Assembly (NCBI RefSeq): GCF_003287935.1
Contig: NZ_CP030287.1
Span: 6,413,227-6,477,226, forward strand
DNA: 64,000 nucleotides
Origin: Streptomyces sp. ICC1
Lineage (GTDB): Bacteria > Actinomycetota > Actinomycetes > Streptomycetales > Streptomycetaceae
Direction of reading: 5' to 3'
Every line of letters begins with the position of its first letter. Within the stretch, counting starts at the first letter, position 1. Shown here piece after piece: positions 7,953 to 16,004 of the stretch. The notes beneath the pieces were generated by a model, which was not told the origin of the DNA, made no database searches, and saw only the letters and a program-made list of their open reading frames with translations. Both the position numbers and the translations under genes were made by a program.

Positions 7953-8851
7953 TGACATCCCACAAGATCACCCCGGACGGGACCACCGCGGACCGCTCCG
8001 GCACCTGGCGGCTCGGCGACCTCACCGTCCGCCGCGTCGGCTTCGGCGCGATGCGGCTCACCCACCTCGCCGACGGCTCCCCCAGCGACCGGGACCGGGT
8101 GACGGGCGTCCTGCGGCGGGCGGTCGAGCTGGGGGTCAACCACATCGACACGGCGGCGTTCTACTTCTCCCCGACCCGCTCCGCCAACGAGCTGATCAAC
8201 CGGGCCCTCGCCCCCTACGCCGACGACCTGGTGATCACCACCAAGGTCGGGCCGGGCCGCGACGCCGCCGGCGACTGGTGGTGGGCCACCCCCGAACAGC
8301 TGCGCGGGCAGGTCGAGGAGAACCTGCGCCAGCTGGGCCGCGACCACCTGGACGTGGTCAACCTGCGCGTCCCGCGCCAGGCGGAGACCGGTTCGATCGC
8401 CGAGCACTTCGGGGCGCTCGCGGAACTGCGCACGGCCGGGCTGATCAGGCACCTCGGCGTGTCCAACGTACGGCCCGACCACCTCGTCGAGGCGCGCGCC
8501 ATCGCGCCCGTGGTGTGCGTGCAGAACGCCTACGGGATCGGCTCCCCGGCCGAGGAGCACGCCTTCCTCGACGCGTGCGGCGAACAGGGCATCGCCTTCG
8601 TCCCCTTCTTCGCGATCGCGGGCGCCGGCAAGGAGGCCGGGGTGGTCGCCGAGGACGGTACGGCGGTGCGCGACCTCGCGCGGGCCCGCGGAATCTCCCC
8701 GGCCCAGCTGCGCCTGGCGTGGACACTGAGCCGGGGCCCGCACGTCCTGGCCATCCCGGGCACCGGAAACCCGGACCACCTGCTGGAGAACATCGCGGCC
8801 GGGTCCCTGCGCCTGTCGGCCGAGGAGATCAAACTCCTCGAAGCGGCATAG
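7952..8851 (+). CDS. Aldo/keto reductase
   Basis: NADPH-dependent oxidoreductase of the AKR family, 299 residues, (beta/alpha)8 barrel. Visible signatures: VGFGAMRLT (strand 1), GVNHIDTAAFYF with the catalytic Asp and Tyr, ITTKVGPG with the catalytic Lys, GVSNV (strand 6) and IPGTGNPDHLLEN, the cofactor phosphate site. The usual catalytic His in strand 4 is replaced by Asn-Leu-Arg (VVNLRV), as in many actinobacterial AKRs of this subgroup. The start ATG overlaps the serpin stop (TGATG). Its 3' end overlaps the convergent sugar-kinase gene by 23 bp. The substrate cannot be inferred from sequence. Confidence 0.9.
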   Translation: MTSHKITPDGTTADRSGTWRLGDLTVRRVGFGAMRLTHLADGSPSDRDRVTGVLRRAVELGVNHIDTAAFYFSPTRSANELINRALAPYADDLVITTKVGPGRDAAGDWWWATPEQLRGQVEENLRQLGRDHLDVVNLRVPRQAETGSIAEHFGALAELRTAGLIRHLGVSNVRPDHLVEARAIAPVVCVQNAYGIGSPAEEHAFLDACGEQGIAFVPFFAIAGAGKEAGVVAEDGTAVRDLARARGISPAQLRLAWTLSRGPHVLAIPGTGNPDHLLENIAAGSLRLSAEEIKLLEAA

Positions 8852-9872
8852 CCTGCCGGTCCGGGCCGGGCGCCGCGCTCGGCCGGTTCTGCGGCCGGGC
8901 ACGGTGGGCCGCGGCCAGGGTTGCCGTCGCGGCGAAGGCGGGGACGTGGCCCGTGCCGCCGCGGCCGGAGACCGAGAGGGAGGCGGCCGCCATTCCGTAC
9001 GCGACGGCCTCCGCGAGGCTGTCGCCCAGGGCGAGCCGGGCCGTGGCGGTGCCGGTGAAGCAGTCTCCGGCGCCGGTCGCGTCGACGGGGTCGGGGTTGA
9101 CGGGAACGGGCAGGTACACCGCCCCCGCGTCCCCGGCCGTTCCGTCGGCCAGGAGCAGCCGGTCGGCGCCCGCCGTGACCACGACGCTGCGGGCGCCCAG
9201 CGCCCGGTAGCGGGCGGCCGCTTCGGCCGGGTCGTCGGTGCCCACCAGGGCCAGCGCGTCGGCCGGGCACGAGGTCTTCAGCAGCCCGGCCAGCGGGGCG
9301 ACACGGGCCAGCAGCTCCCGCGCCTCGCCCCGACCGGTGAGGCGGGAGCGGAAGTTGGGGTCGTAGGAGAGGTGTCCGCCGGACTCGTGCACCGTCTGCG
9401 CCGCGGCCAGTACGGCGTCCCGGCTGCTCGGCGACAGCGCACCGGTGATGCCGCTCGTGATGAGGGCCTTGCAGCCGGTCAGCAGGTCCCGCCAGGACTC
9501 CACGTGCTCCGCCGAGAGCGTCGAACCGGCGCTGCCGGTGCGCCAGTACACGAAGTCGCGGTCGCCCTCGGTGTCGGCGGAGATCAGGTACGCGCCGTTC
9601 GGGCGCGGGGAGCGGCGTACGTGCGAGACGTCCACGCCGAGCTCGGTGGCGCGGGCCAGCAGCGGGGCGCTCAGCTCGTCCCCGCCGACGACCGCGAGCA
9701 GGGCGGTGCGGGCTCCGGCGGCGACGGCGGCCGCCGCGGCGTTGAGCGCGTCGCCCGAGTAGGAGATGCGGGCGGGGGTGCCGTCGGCGGCGTCCCGCAG
9801 GGCCGTGCCGGCATGGATCTCGACGAGGACCTCCCCGAGGACCAGGACGTCGTACCCCCCGGTCCCCGTCAC
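8829..9872 (-). CDS. kdgK: PfkB-family sugar kinase, probable 2-keto-3-deoxygluconate kinase
   Basis: Ribokinase-fold kinase of about 347 residues. It has an N-terminal VLVLGEVLVEI, the substrate region YSGDALNAAAAAVAAGA, the late signature DATGAGDCFTGTATARLALG with the catalytic Asp of GAGD, and YDPNFR. It would phosphorylate 2-keto-3-deoxygluconate to KDPG. The function is inferred mainly from context: the GTG start overlaps the stop of the aldolase gene (GTGA), and the aldolase splits exactly that product. A longer frame extends upstream across the aldolase gene but is a shadow. It shares 23 bp of its 3' end with the aldo/keto reductase. Confidence 0.88.
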   Translation of the reverse strand: MTGTGGYDVLVLGEVLVEIHAGTALRDAADGTPARISYSGDALNAAAAAVAAGARTALLAVVGGDELSAPLLARATELGVDVSHVRRSPRPNGAYLISADTEGDRDFVYWRTGSAGSTLSAEHVESWRDLLTGCKALITSGITGALSPSSRDAVLAAAQTVHESGGHLSYDPNFRSRLTGRGEARELLARVAPLAGLLKTSCPADALALVGTDDPAEAAARYRALGARSVVVTAGADRLLLADGTAGDAGAVYLPVPVNPDPVDATGAGDCFTGTATARLALGDSLAEAVAYGMAAASLSVSGRGGTGHVPAFAATATLAAAHRARPQNRPSAAPGPDRQAMPLRGV

Positions 9873-10513
9873 GGCCGGGCCCCCGTACCGGCGCAGGCGC
9901 CGCAGCAGGGCCGGGCCAGGTCGGCGAAGACGGCTGCCAGCTCGGCCGGGTCGGCGGGCAGGCCGTTGCCCACGCCGACGGCCGCGGCGCCGGCGGCGAG
10001 CCACTCCCGGACCTCGCCCGGAGCGATGCCGCCGGTCGGGATGATCAGGGCGTCGGGCAGGACCGCCTTGAGGGAGCGGATGAACCCGGGCCCTCCCACG
10101 TGCGCGGGGAAGACCTTCGCGGCGCCGGCGGACCGGGCGGCGCGGGCGATCTCGCCGGGGGTGAAGCCGCCTTCGATGAAGACCGCCCCGCGCGCCTCGG
10201 CGACCTCGCGGACCTCGGGAGCCGGGTAGGGGGAGACGAGGAAGGCGGCGCCCGCGCCGAGGGCGGTCTCCGCGGCCTCCGCGGTGGTGACGGTGCCGAC
10301 TCCGATGAGCGCGGGGCGGCCGTGCGCGTCGGTGAGCGGGGCCGTGCGCGCGACGGCCTCGGCCCAGCCGGGTATGGAAGTGGTCAGCTCGACCGCGCGG
10401 CAGCCGGCGGCGAGCAGGGCGGTGGTGTGGCGGAGGGCCTCGTCGGCGTCGGCGTCGCGCAGGACCGGCAGCAGGCCCTGCGCGGTGATGACGGCGTACG
10501 GATGGCAGGACAC
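9869..10513 (-). CDS. eda: KDPG/KHG aldolase
   Basis: Class I aldolase splitting 2-keto-3-deoxy-6-phosphogluconate (or KHG) to pyruvate and glyceraldehyde 3-phosphate. Family motifs: GLLPVLR, CRAVELTTSIPG, GVGTVTTAEAAETALGAGA, FLVSPYPAPEV, GGFTPGEI, AKVFPAHVGGPGFI (Schiff-base Lys in this strand) and PTGGIAPGEVREWL. About 214 residues from the GTG at 10513, which has GGAGGG 4 bp upstream; an ATG at 10534 is possible but lies inside the operator palindrome. It ends with a Cys-containing tail (CCGACAGTG) that is not part of the catalytic fold. First gene of an operon with the kinase, facing the IclR gene. Confidence 0.92.
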   Translation of the reverse strand: MSCHPYAVITAQGLLPVLRDADADEALRHTTALLAAGCRAVELTTSIPGWAEAVARTAPLTDAHGRPALIGVGTVTTAEAAETALGAGAAFLVSPYPAPEVREVAEARGAVFIEGGFTPGEIARAARSAGAAKVFPAHVGGPGFIRSLKAVLPDALIIPTGGIAPGEVREWLAAGAAAVGVGNGLPADPAELAAVFADLARPCCGACAGTGARP

Positions 10514-10527
10514 AGAACCCTCCATTT

Positions 10528-10544
10528 GTTCCACGTAGTGGAAC
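10528..10544. promoter_or_regulatory. Perfect palindrome, probable IclR-family operator
   Basis: GTTCCAC-GTA-GTGGAAC is a perfect 7-bp inverted repeat with a 3-bp spacer between the divergent aldolase and IclR genes. GTTCCA/TGGAAC half-sites are typical of KDG-type IclR regulators. The site overlaps the aldolase upstream region and lies about 55 bp before the regulator's start, so it could control both directions. Confidence 0.75.
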
Positions 10545-10599
10545 TTGGTATCGTGTACCGGAACTTCTGGTGCAGACCTTACCCATCGATGGAGATCAC

Positions 10600-11400
10600 G
10601 TGCCCATGACGGAGAACCCCGGGACCGAAGAGGCCGGTGGTGCCGCGCGCGGCGGCCGCACCTCCACGGCGGGCACGGCGCTGGAGAAGTCGATGCGGAT
10701 CCTGGAGGCGGTCGCCGCGCCGGGCGGCCCGCACCGGCTCACCGGCGTGGCGGCGGCGGCCGCGGTGCCCAAGTCGAGCACCTACCGCATCCTGGCCTCA
10801 CTGATCGAGCAGGGCTTCGTACGCTCCGAAGCCGAGAGCCGCTACGGCGTGGGCCCTCGGCTGCGCGGGCTGTCCGCCCTGGTCAGCGGTGGGGAGCCGG
10901 CCGGTGTCGAGCAGATCCTGCGCGAGCTCCAGCAGTCCACCGGGCAGGCGGTCCACCTGGCCCTGCACAGCGGCGAGACCATCACCTACATCCGGAAGCT
11001 GGAGAGCGACCAACCGTTCCGGACCGCCTCGCGGATCGGCATGCGGATGCCCCTGCACACGACCGCGATCGGCAAGTGCATCCTGGCGCACCTGCCGCGG
11101 GCCGAGGTCCGCGAGCTCCTCTCCGCCGCCGGCCTGCCGCGCCGGACGCCGAACACGATCACCGGCGCGGAGGCGCTGGAGGCCGAGCTGGCGTCGGTGC
11201 GGGAGCGGGGGTTCGCACTGGACGACGAGGAGAACGAGCCCACCATCCGCTGCATCGGCGCCGTGATCCTCGGACCGACGGGCCTCCCGGTCGGCGGGGT
11301 CAGCGTCACCACCGTCACCTTCCTGGTCTCCCGCGAGGAGATCGAGGCCTACGCCCCCGCGCTGCGCTCGGCCGCGCTGGCGCTGACCCCGCTGCTCTGA
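10600..11400 (+). CDS. IclR-family transcriptional regulator
   Basis: DNA-binding regulator of about 266 residues: N-terminal winged helix (ALEKSMRILEAV, then PKSSTYRILASLIEQGFV as recognition helix) and a C-terminal effector domain (GETITYIRKLES, RIGMRMPLHTTAIGKCILAHLP, FALDDEENEPTIRCIGAVI). I chose the GTG at 10600, 5 bp after GGAG; the ATG at 10606 is nearly as likely. Divergence from the KDPG aldolase/KDG kinase operon and the shared palindrome make it the likely local repressor, relieved by KDG or a related sugar acid. That assignment is inference from context. Confidence 0.9.
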   Translation: MPMTENPGTEEAGGAARGGRTSTAGTALEKSMRILEAVAAPGGPHRLTGVAAAAAVPKSSTYRILASLIEQGFVRSEAESRYGVGPRLRGLSALVSGGEPAGVEQILRELQQSTGQAVHLALHSGETITYIRKLESDQPFRTASRIGMRMPLHTTAIGKCILAHLPRAEVRELLSAAGLPRRTPNTITGAEALEAELASVRERGFALDDEENEPTIRCIGAVILGPTGLPVGGVSVTTVTFLVSREEIEAYAPALRSAALALTPLL

Positions 11401-11448
11401 CCCCGCCGCTCCGACTCCACCCGCCTCGCGGCTCGCGCGGCTCGCGGC

Positions 11449-11515
11449 TTACGGGTCCTCCTGCCTTACGGGTCCCGCGCCTTACGGGTCCTCCTGCCTT
11501 ACGGGTCCTCCCGCC
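11449..11515. repeat. Four tandem 16-17-bp repeats that include a stop codon
   Basis: Units start at 11449, 11466, 11482 and 11499 with the core TTACGGGTCC(T/C)(C/G). The last unit contains the stop and final codons of the leftward ATPase gene, so the other three repeat that gene's 3' end, each with its own in-unit stop. This looks like slippage at a gene terminus. Confidence 0.85.
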
Positions 11516-13628
11516 CGGCCTCGTCCGCCAGCCGGGCCAGCAGCTCGCGGCCGGTCCGCAGGTGCCGGTGTCCCGGCTCCAGGACGGACCGCGCCCGGAC
11601 CAGCGCGCCGGTCAGCAGTACGCGGGCCTCGGCGGTGCGGCCCTGGGCGGTCAGGGCCCGGGCCCACTCCAGCCGGGAGTAGAACACGTGCGGGTGGTCC
11701 GCGCCGAGCACCCGGGTCCGGTCGGCGGTGAGCCCCGCCCAGGCCTCCGCCGCTTCGGCTGCGCGCCCGGCGCGGGCGGCCAGCGCAGCCCGGCTCCCCC
11801 GGATGGCGAGGGTGTGCGGATCGTCCGGTCCGATTCCCTCGGCGGCTTCGGCCTCGGCGAGCAGCTCCGCCAACCTCCGCTCCGCGTCGGCCGGATCGCC
11901 CGGCCGGAACCAGATCAGGCTGCGCCGGGTCGCCAGCACCTGCGGATGGCCGGGACCTTGTACGCGCAGCCGGTCCGCGAGCAGGTCCTCCAACTGGCGT
12001 GCCGCCGCGCGGGGATCTCCGGCCTCCCCGGTGAAGTAGGCCAGCTGGTGGCGGGCCGCCAGGGTGTCCGGATGGTCGGGCCCCAGCACCTCCCCCACGT
12101 CGGCGAGCAGCTCCGTGAACCGGGCCGCGGCTGCCCTCAGGTTGCCGGACTCGCCGACGAAGAAGGCGAGTTGGTGGCGGGCGGCCAGCGTGTCGGGGTG
12201 CCTGGGGCCGAGCCGGTCCGTACGCCGGCGGGTGATCCCGGCGAGGTCCGCGGCGGCCCGGTTCGGCTTCCCGGAGTCCCCGATCGCGATGGCCAGTGGC
12301 AGTTCGGCTCCGGGGACTCCGCCGCGCGCGGCGAGGTCGAGGGCCTCGACGGCCCGCGCGAGGCGGCCGTCCTGGTGGGCGGCGAGGCCCATGTCGTAGG
12401 CGTCGACGGGCTCCACCCGGGCGAGTAGCCCGCGCCACAGGTGATCGGGAACGGGTCCGCGGCCCGGCGCGTTCAACAGGTAGTCGAACGCGGTGAATCC
12501 GGCTCCGTAGTTGCCGATCAGCAGCCCGCTCGTGGCGTATGCGGCCGCGCAGGCCCAGTCCATGGCCTGCGCGAAGGGCTCGGGCTGGAGGTCGCCGCCG
12601 CCCCTGGCCGCCAGGTAGGGGGCGTGCAGCTCGCGCAGCCACTCGCGGCTGACCGGGCGGCGCAGTCCGGCCCGGCGGCAGTCCACCGCCGCCGCGACCA
12701 CGGCGGCGCCGCGCGGATTGGCGCCCGGAGCCCAGCCGTTCTCCCAGGAGGCCAGCAGCTCGGGACCGGCCGCCAGCACTTCGGCGACCCCGAACCGCTC
12801 CCCCGCGCGCAGGGCGGCGCCGATCCGCGGATCGCCCTCGTACGCCCGCGCCCGGCGGCGCTCGCGCGCGGACCAGTGCCGGGGCAGCCGGATGACGGCG
12901 GCCTGCTGGAGCAGATCGCGCTGGGCCCGCCAGGCGTCCCGGTCGGAGCCGGTGAGCCGACTCTCCTCGCGGGCGTCGTAGCGGCGGTATTCCTGGACCC
13001 GGATCGTCGCGATCGTCACCGCCTTCCCCAGGGTGGCCAGTTGGGCGGCGGTGAGGCCGCCCGCGCCGAGGTGGTCCTCGAGGTCGTCCAGCCAGAGCAC
13101 GGCGCGGCGCCGCCGCGCGGCGATCCGTACCGCCTCGGGCAGCGCGGAGCGGGAGAGGGGGCGGACGAAGGCGTGCCGGGGGTAGCGGGTGCGGGCCACC
13201 TCGTAGGCGAGCCGGGTCTTTCCGGCGGTGGACTCGCCGACCACGAGGACGAAGCGGGCCCGGTCCAGGGCGGAACGCAGCATCGGTTCGGCGTCGCGCT
13301 CGATGTACGCGGGCGGCGTGCCCGGGGCGGCCTCGGCCGGGTGGACTCCGGCCAGTTCGGGCCGGTCCACGTCCCGCAGCAGCGGGATCCGGCCGGCCGC
13401 CGTGCGCAGCACCTCCCCCGCGGCCCGGGCGTCGGCGCCTTCATCCGGCTGCAACCGCTCGGCCACCAGCCCGGACAGCGCGGTGACGGCCGCGCCGATG
13501 CCGACGGCCCAGGGCCCCGATGTCCAGACCGCCGCCAGTGCCACCGCAGCAGCGCCGAGCCCGACCGCGCCGAGGTATCCGGCCCAGCCCCGGGCCCGGC
13601 CGGATCCCCGTAAGAGCAACGCCGACAT
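11499..13628 (-). CDS. Membrane-anchored P-loop ATPase with C-terminal tetratricopeptide repeats
   Basis: Multidomain protein of 709 residues. Two hydrophobic segments near the N-terminus (about 14-33 and 36-55) suggest membrane anchoring. A P-loop NTPase domain follows: GESTAGKT is Walker A (~145), AVLWLDDLE Walker B (~186). The C-terminal half holds at least four degenerate TPR units marked by GPRHPDTLAARHQLA, GPDHPDTLAARHQLA, GPGHPQVLATRRSL and GPDDPHTLAIRGSRAA. This ATPase-plus-TPR build recalls STAND-type signalling ATPases, in which repeats sense a ligand and the NTPase switches state, but no effector domain is attached. It begins at ATG 13628; the next gene upstream is the S66 peptidase, same strand, 191 bp away. 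Function unknown; a conserved streptomycete type. Confidence 0.8.
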   Translation of the reverse strand: MSALLLRGSGRARGWAGYLGAVGLGAAAVALAAVWTSGPWAVGIGAAVTALSGLVAERLQPDEGADARAAGEVLRTAAGRIPLLRDVDRPELAGVHPAEAAPGTPPAYIERDAEPMLRSALDRARFVLVVGESTAGKTRLAYEVARTRYPRHAFVRPLSRSALPEAVRIAARRRRAVLWLDDLEDHLGAGGLTAAQLATLGKAVTIATIRVQEYRRYDAREESRLTGSDRDAWRAQRDLLQQAAVIRLPRHWSARERRRARAYEGDPRIGAALRAGERFGVAEVLAAGPELLASWENGWAPGANPRGAAVVAAAVDCRRAGLRRPVSREWLRELHAPYLAARGGGDLQPEPFAQAMDWACAAAYATSGLLIGNYGAGFTAFDYLLNAPGRGPVPDHLWRGLLARVEPVDAYDMGLAAHQDGRLARAVEALDLAARGGVPGAELPLAIAIGDSGKPNRAAADLAGITRRRTDRLGPRHPDTLAARHQLAFFVGESGNLRAAAARFTELLADVGEVLGPDHPDTLAARHQLAYFTGEAGDPRAAARQLEDLLADRLRVQGPGHPQVLATRRSLIWFRPGDPADAERRLAELLAEAEAAEGIGPDDPHTLAIRGSRAALAARAGRAAEAAEAWAGLTADRTRVLGADHPHVFYSRLEWARALTAQGRTAEARVLLTGALVRARSVLEPGHRHLRTGRELLARLADEAGREDP

Positions 13629-13819
13629 GCCGCCCCCAACACGTCCCGTGGGAGGACCATTGTCACCCCGGACCCGGATCCGGCTACCCCAACGGACGGA
13701 CGGGAACGCGGTGTTCGTCAGGTGGCGCGAGTCGGTCGCGCCGGTCGGCGGCCCCTGCGGACGGTGTCCGCAGATGGGGTCAGCGGGTGGAGTCGGCGGG
13801 TGGAGTCGGGCAGGTGGAG

Positions 13820-14863
13820 TCAGTACGTGACGAAGATCCGGCGGGCCGGGCCGTCCACCCGGACGCGGCCCCCGACGGGGATCACCACCTGGGGGTCGGT
13901 GTGGCCGAGGTCCACGTCGAAGACGGCCATGGTGTCGGGGGCGTACTCGCCCAGGGCCCGCAGGACGGCCTCGCGCTGCTCGCGGCGGTGCCGGATCCGC
14001 TCTTCGGGCCCGAGCCGGTTCTCGAAGGACCAGCTCTTCGCCCGGCCCATGAGCAGGGCCGGGAACTCGCGCAGCAGTCCGCGCTCCCCCATGCAGCGCA
14101 GGATGCGGTAGACCTCCTCGGCCCGCGGCATCTCCTCCGAGGTCTCCAGGAAGAGCACGCTGCCGGCGTGGGCCCGCGGGGTCCGCGCCACGCGGTCGGC
14201 CATCAGCAGCCAGGACAGGATCTCCAGGTTGCCGCCCCAGGCGGCGCCCTCGGCCACCCGGTCGCCCTGGTGCCAGGTCCAGCCCTCCGAGGGCTCCAGT
14301 TCCGGTTCTGCGTCGAAGGTGCGCGGGTCGTCCCAGGGGCCGTTGACGTCCCCGCTGGCCGTGGCGGGGGTGAGCTCGTACTCGCCCGGGGTGAACAGGG
14401 CCGCGCGCAGGGAGTCCGCGGTCAGCGGGTGCATCGCGCCGGGCCGGCCGAGCTCGACCATCACCGAGCCGCCGTGGTAGGCGACCATCCCCAGGTCCCG
14501 GAGGAAGAGCAGCAGGTTGATGTTGTCGCTGTAGCCGAAGAAGGGCTTCGGGTTGGCGCGCAGCAGGTCGGCGTCGAGGTGCGGGATCACGGCGATCTGG
14601 TCGTCGCCGCCGATGCTGGCGATCACGGCCTTGATCTCGGGGTCCGCGAAGGCCGCGTGGATGTCCGCGGCCCGCTCCTCGGGCGTGGCGCCCATCTTCC
14701 GGGTCGTCGGGTACTCCACCGGCTTCAGGCCGAACTCCTCGCCGAGCCTGCGCAGCCCCAGCTCGTAGGGCTGGGGGAAGAGCGCGGGCAGGCCGGCCGA
14801 AGGGGAGAGCACGGCGATGCGGTCGCCGGGGCGGGGCTTGGCCGGGTGGAGCGGATCTGTCAT
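13820..14863 (-). CDS. S66-family LD-carboxypeptidase (MccF-like)
   Basis: Serine peptidase of 347 residues, cytoplasmic. S66 signs: the N-terminal PGDRIAVLSPSAGLPALFP, SIGGDDQ, FFGYSDNINLLL with the Ser nucleophile after GY, AAWGGNLEIL with the catalytic Glu region downstream, and LGHTDPQVVIPVG with the catalytic His. Family members either trim the L-Lys/meso-DAP to D-Ala bond of cell-wall tetrapeptides during recycling or, like MccF, cleave peptide-nucleotide antibiotics such as microcin C. This sequence (GYSDN, long insert) seems nearer the MccF-type branch; that is my impression only. Start ATG 14863. Just after the stop are GGTGGAGTCGG-type short repeats. Confidence 0.9.
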   Translation of the reverse strand: MTDPLHPAKPRPGDRIAVLSPSAGLPALFPQPYELGLRRLGEEFGLKPVEYPTTRKMGATPEERAADIHAAFADPEIKAVIASIGGDDQIAVIPHLDADLLRANPKPFFGYSDNINLLLFLRDLGMVAYHGGSVMVELGRPGAMHPLTADSLRAALFTPGEYELTPATASGDVNGPWDDPRTFDAEPELEPSEGWTWHQGDRVAEGAAWGGNLEILSWLLMADRVARTPRAHAGSVLFLETSEEMPRAEEVYRILRCMGERGLLREFPALLMGRAKSWSFENRLGPEERIRHRREQREAVLRALGEYAPDTMAVFDVDLGHTDPQVVIPVGGRVRVDGPARRIFVTY

Positions 14864-15017
14864 CGGGCCAGCGTAGGAGTGCCGCGTCCCTTCGCCGAAA
14901 CGATTTCTCCGGAGCGCACCGATGCCCCCGGCCGCATCCGCCAACCCCCACCGCTCCCCGCCACTCCTCATCACTCCTTATTTGCAGCTATCACTCCTCA
15001 TCTTCCACTCGATGGGG

Positions 15018-15031
15018 TAGTATTAGGCACT
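15018..15031 (+). promoter_or_regulatory. -10 element directly before the HTH gene (likely leaderless)
   Basis: TAGTAT (15018-15023) lies 8 bp before the ATG at 15032 and no ribosome-binding site is present. A transcript starting at or next to the ATG would be leaderless. The upstream 60 bp repeat ATCACTCCT(T/C)AT, which may be a regulator site. Confidence 0.55.
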
Positions 15032-15529
15032 ATGCAGAATGAGGGGCAGGAGCTGTACTCGGTCGGCGAAGTCGCCGAGCGGCTGGGGCTGCACGTGCGG
15101 ACCGTCCGGAACTACGTCCGCGACGGCCGGCTCAAGGCCGTCCGGATCGGCAAGCAGTACCGGATCAGCCGCGAGGACTTCGAAGCCCTGACCAGCGGCC
15201 CCACGGACACGGGAACCGGCACGGACAGCGGCGCCGACACCGGCGCTGACGCGCGCCCGGCGCGCCGGCACCTGGAGGTGTCGAGCATCGTGCAGATCGA
15301 CTCGATCGGTCCCGACGCCGCGCACCGGCTCGCCACCCTCGTCACGGCGAGCGCGCAGTCCCCCCGCGACACCCCCGATCCGCTGCGCCTGCAGACGGTC
15401 TACGACAAGGAGCGGGCCCGTATGAAGATCGTGATCCTCGGCGACGCCGCCACCACGGCCGATCTGCTGCACCTGGTCGACGGCGCGCTCGGACCGGGCA
15501 ACGGCATGGGGGAGGCCCGCCGTGGCTGA
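15032..15529 (+). CDS. Helix-turn-helix (MerR/excisionase-type) regulator
   Basis: 165-residue DNA-binding protein. Residues 8-55 form an excisionase-type winged helix (LYSVGEVAERLGLHVRTVRN, KAVRIGKQYRISREDFEAL). A Gly/Thr/Asp-rich linker (GTGTDSGADTGADA) leads to a C-terminal domain with ARRHLEVSSIVQIDSI and ARMKIVILGD, which resembles the C-terminal domain paired with DUF4180 partners. Its stop lies inside the start of the DUF4180 gene (8-bp overlap), so the two proteins are probably made together and may act as a pair. A leaderless promoter fits its position. Target unknown. Confidence 0.85.
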   Translation: MQNEGQELYSVGEVAERLGLHVRTVRNYVRDGRLKAVRIGKQYRISREDFEALTSGPTDTGTGTDSGADTGADARPARRHLEVSSIVQIDSIGPDAAHRLATLVTASAQSPRDTPDPLRLQTVYDKERARMKIVILGDAATTADLLHLVDGALGPGNGMGEARRG

Positions 15530-15929
15530 CCTCATCGTGGAGCACCACGGCGTACCCGTGCTCGTCTGCGCCGCCGACGGGCCTCCCGTCGCCGGCGAGC
15601 AGGACGCGCTCGACCACCTGATCGGCGGGGCCTTCCACCGGACCGACATCGTGGCCGTTCCGGCGGAGCGGCTCGACGCCCGCTTCTTCGACCTCAGCAC
15701 CGGCCTCGCCGGGGCGATCATGCAGAAGTTCGTGAACTACCGGGTCCGGCTGGTGGTCATCGGGGACATCTCGCACCACCTGCGGGCGAGCTCCGCCCTG
15801 CCCGACCTCGTGCGGGAATCGAACCGGGGCACGCACATCTGGTTCCTGCCCGACCTCGACGCCCTGGCCGCCCGTCTCGCCCCGGACGCGGGTCCCGATC
15901 ACACCGCTTCTGATTCATACTCCGGATAA
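15522..15929 (+). CDS. DUF4180 protein
   Basis: Conserved protein of 135 residues: HHGVPVLVCAADGPPVAGEQDALDHL, AFHRTDIVAVPAERLDARFFDLSTGLAGAIMQKF and YRVRLVVIGDIS are family hallmarks. The fold is thought to be STAS-like; no catalytic residues are obvious. Starts at GTG 15522 inside the end of the HTH gene, with GGGGGAGG upstream. Linkage to an excisionase-like regulator is common for this family and suggests the DUF4180 protein senses or modulates the regulator. Function unknown. Confidence 0.85.
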   Translation: MADLIVEHHGVPVLVCAADGPPVAGEQDALDHLIGGAFHRTDIVAVPAERLDARFFDLSTGLAGAIMQKFVNYRVRLVVIGDISHHLRASSALPDLVRESNRGTHIWFLPDLDALAARLAPDAGPDHTASDSYSG

Positions 15930-15942
15930 GTGTTATCGGAGT
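15919..15942. promoter_or_regulatory. Inverted repeat across the DUF4180 stop codon
   Basis: ACTCCGGATAA and TTATCGGAGT pair around GTG with a single bulge. It overlaps the stop codon and lies ~63 bp before the sigma-factor start. It could be a weak terminator or an operator of the sigma gene; the sequence does not decide. Confidence 0.45.
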
Positions 15943-16004
15943 CCCTCTCGACGGTCTCCCAGGTATTGGGCATCATCGACCGCCGGTACGGACAGGGACT
16001 TCAC

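Noticed and set aside
8829..10586. 585-codon frame as a long sugar-kinase with N-terminal extension
   Set aside because: The extension is a shadow of the aldolase gene; the kinase fold starts at the GTG overlapping the aldolase stop.
11499..14951. 1150-codon frame joining the TPR ATPase with upstream sequence
   Set aside because: The upstream part is a mirror of the S66 peptidase frame; the ATPase starts at ATG 13628.
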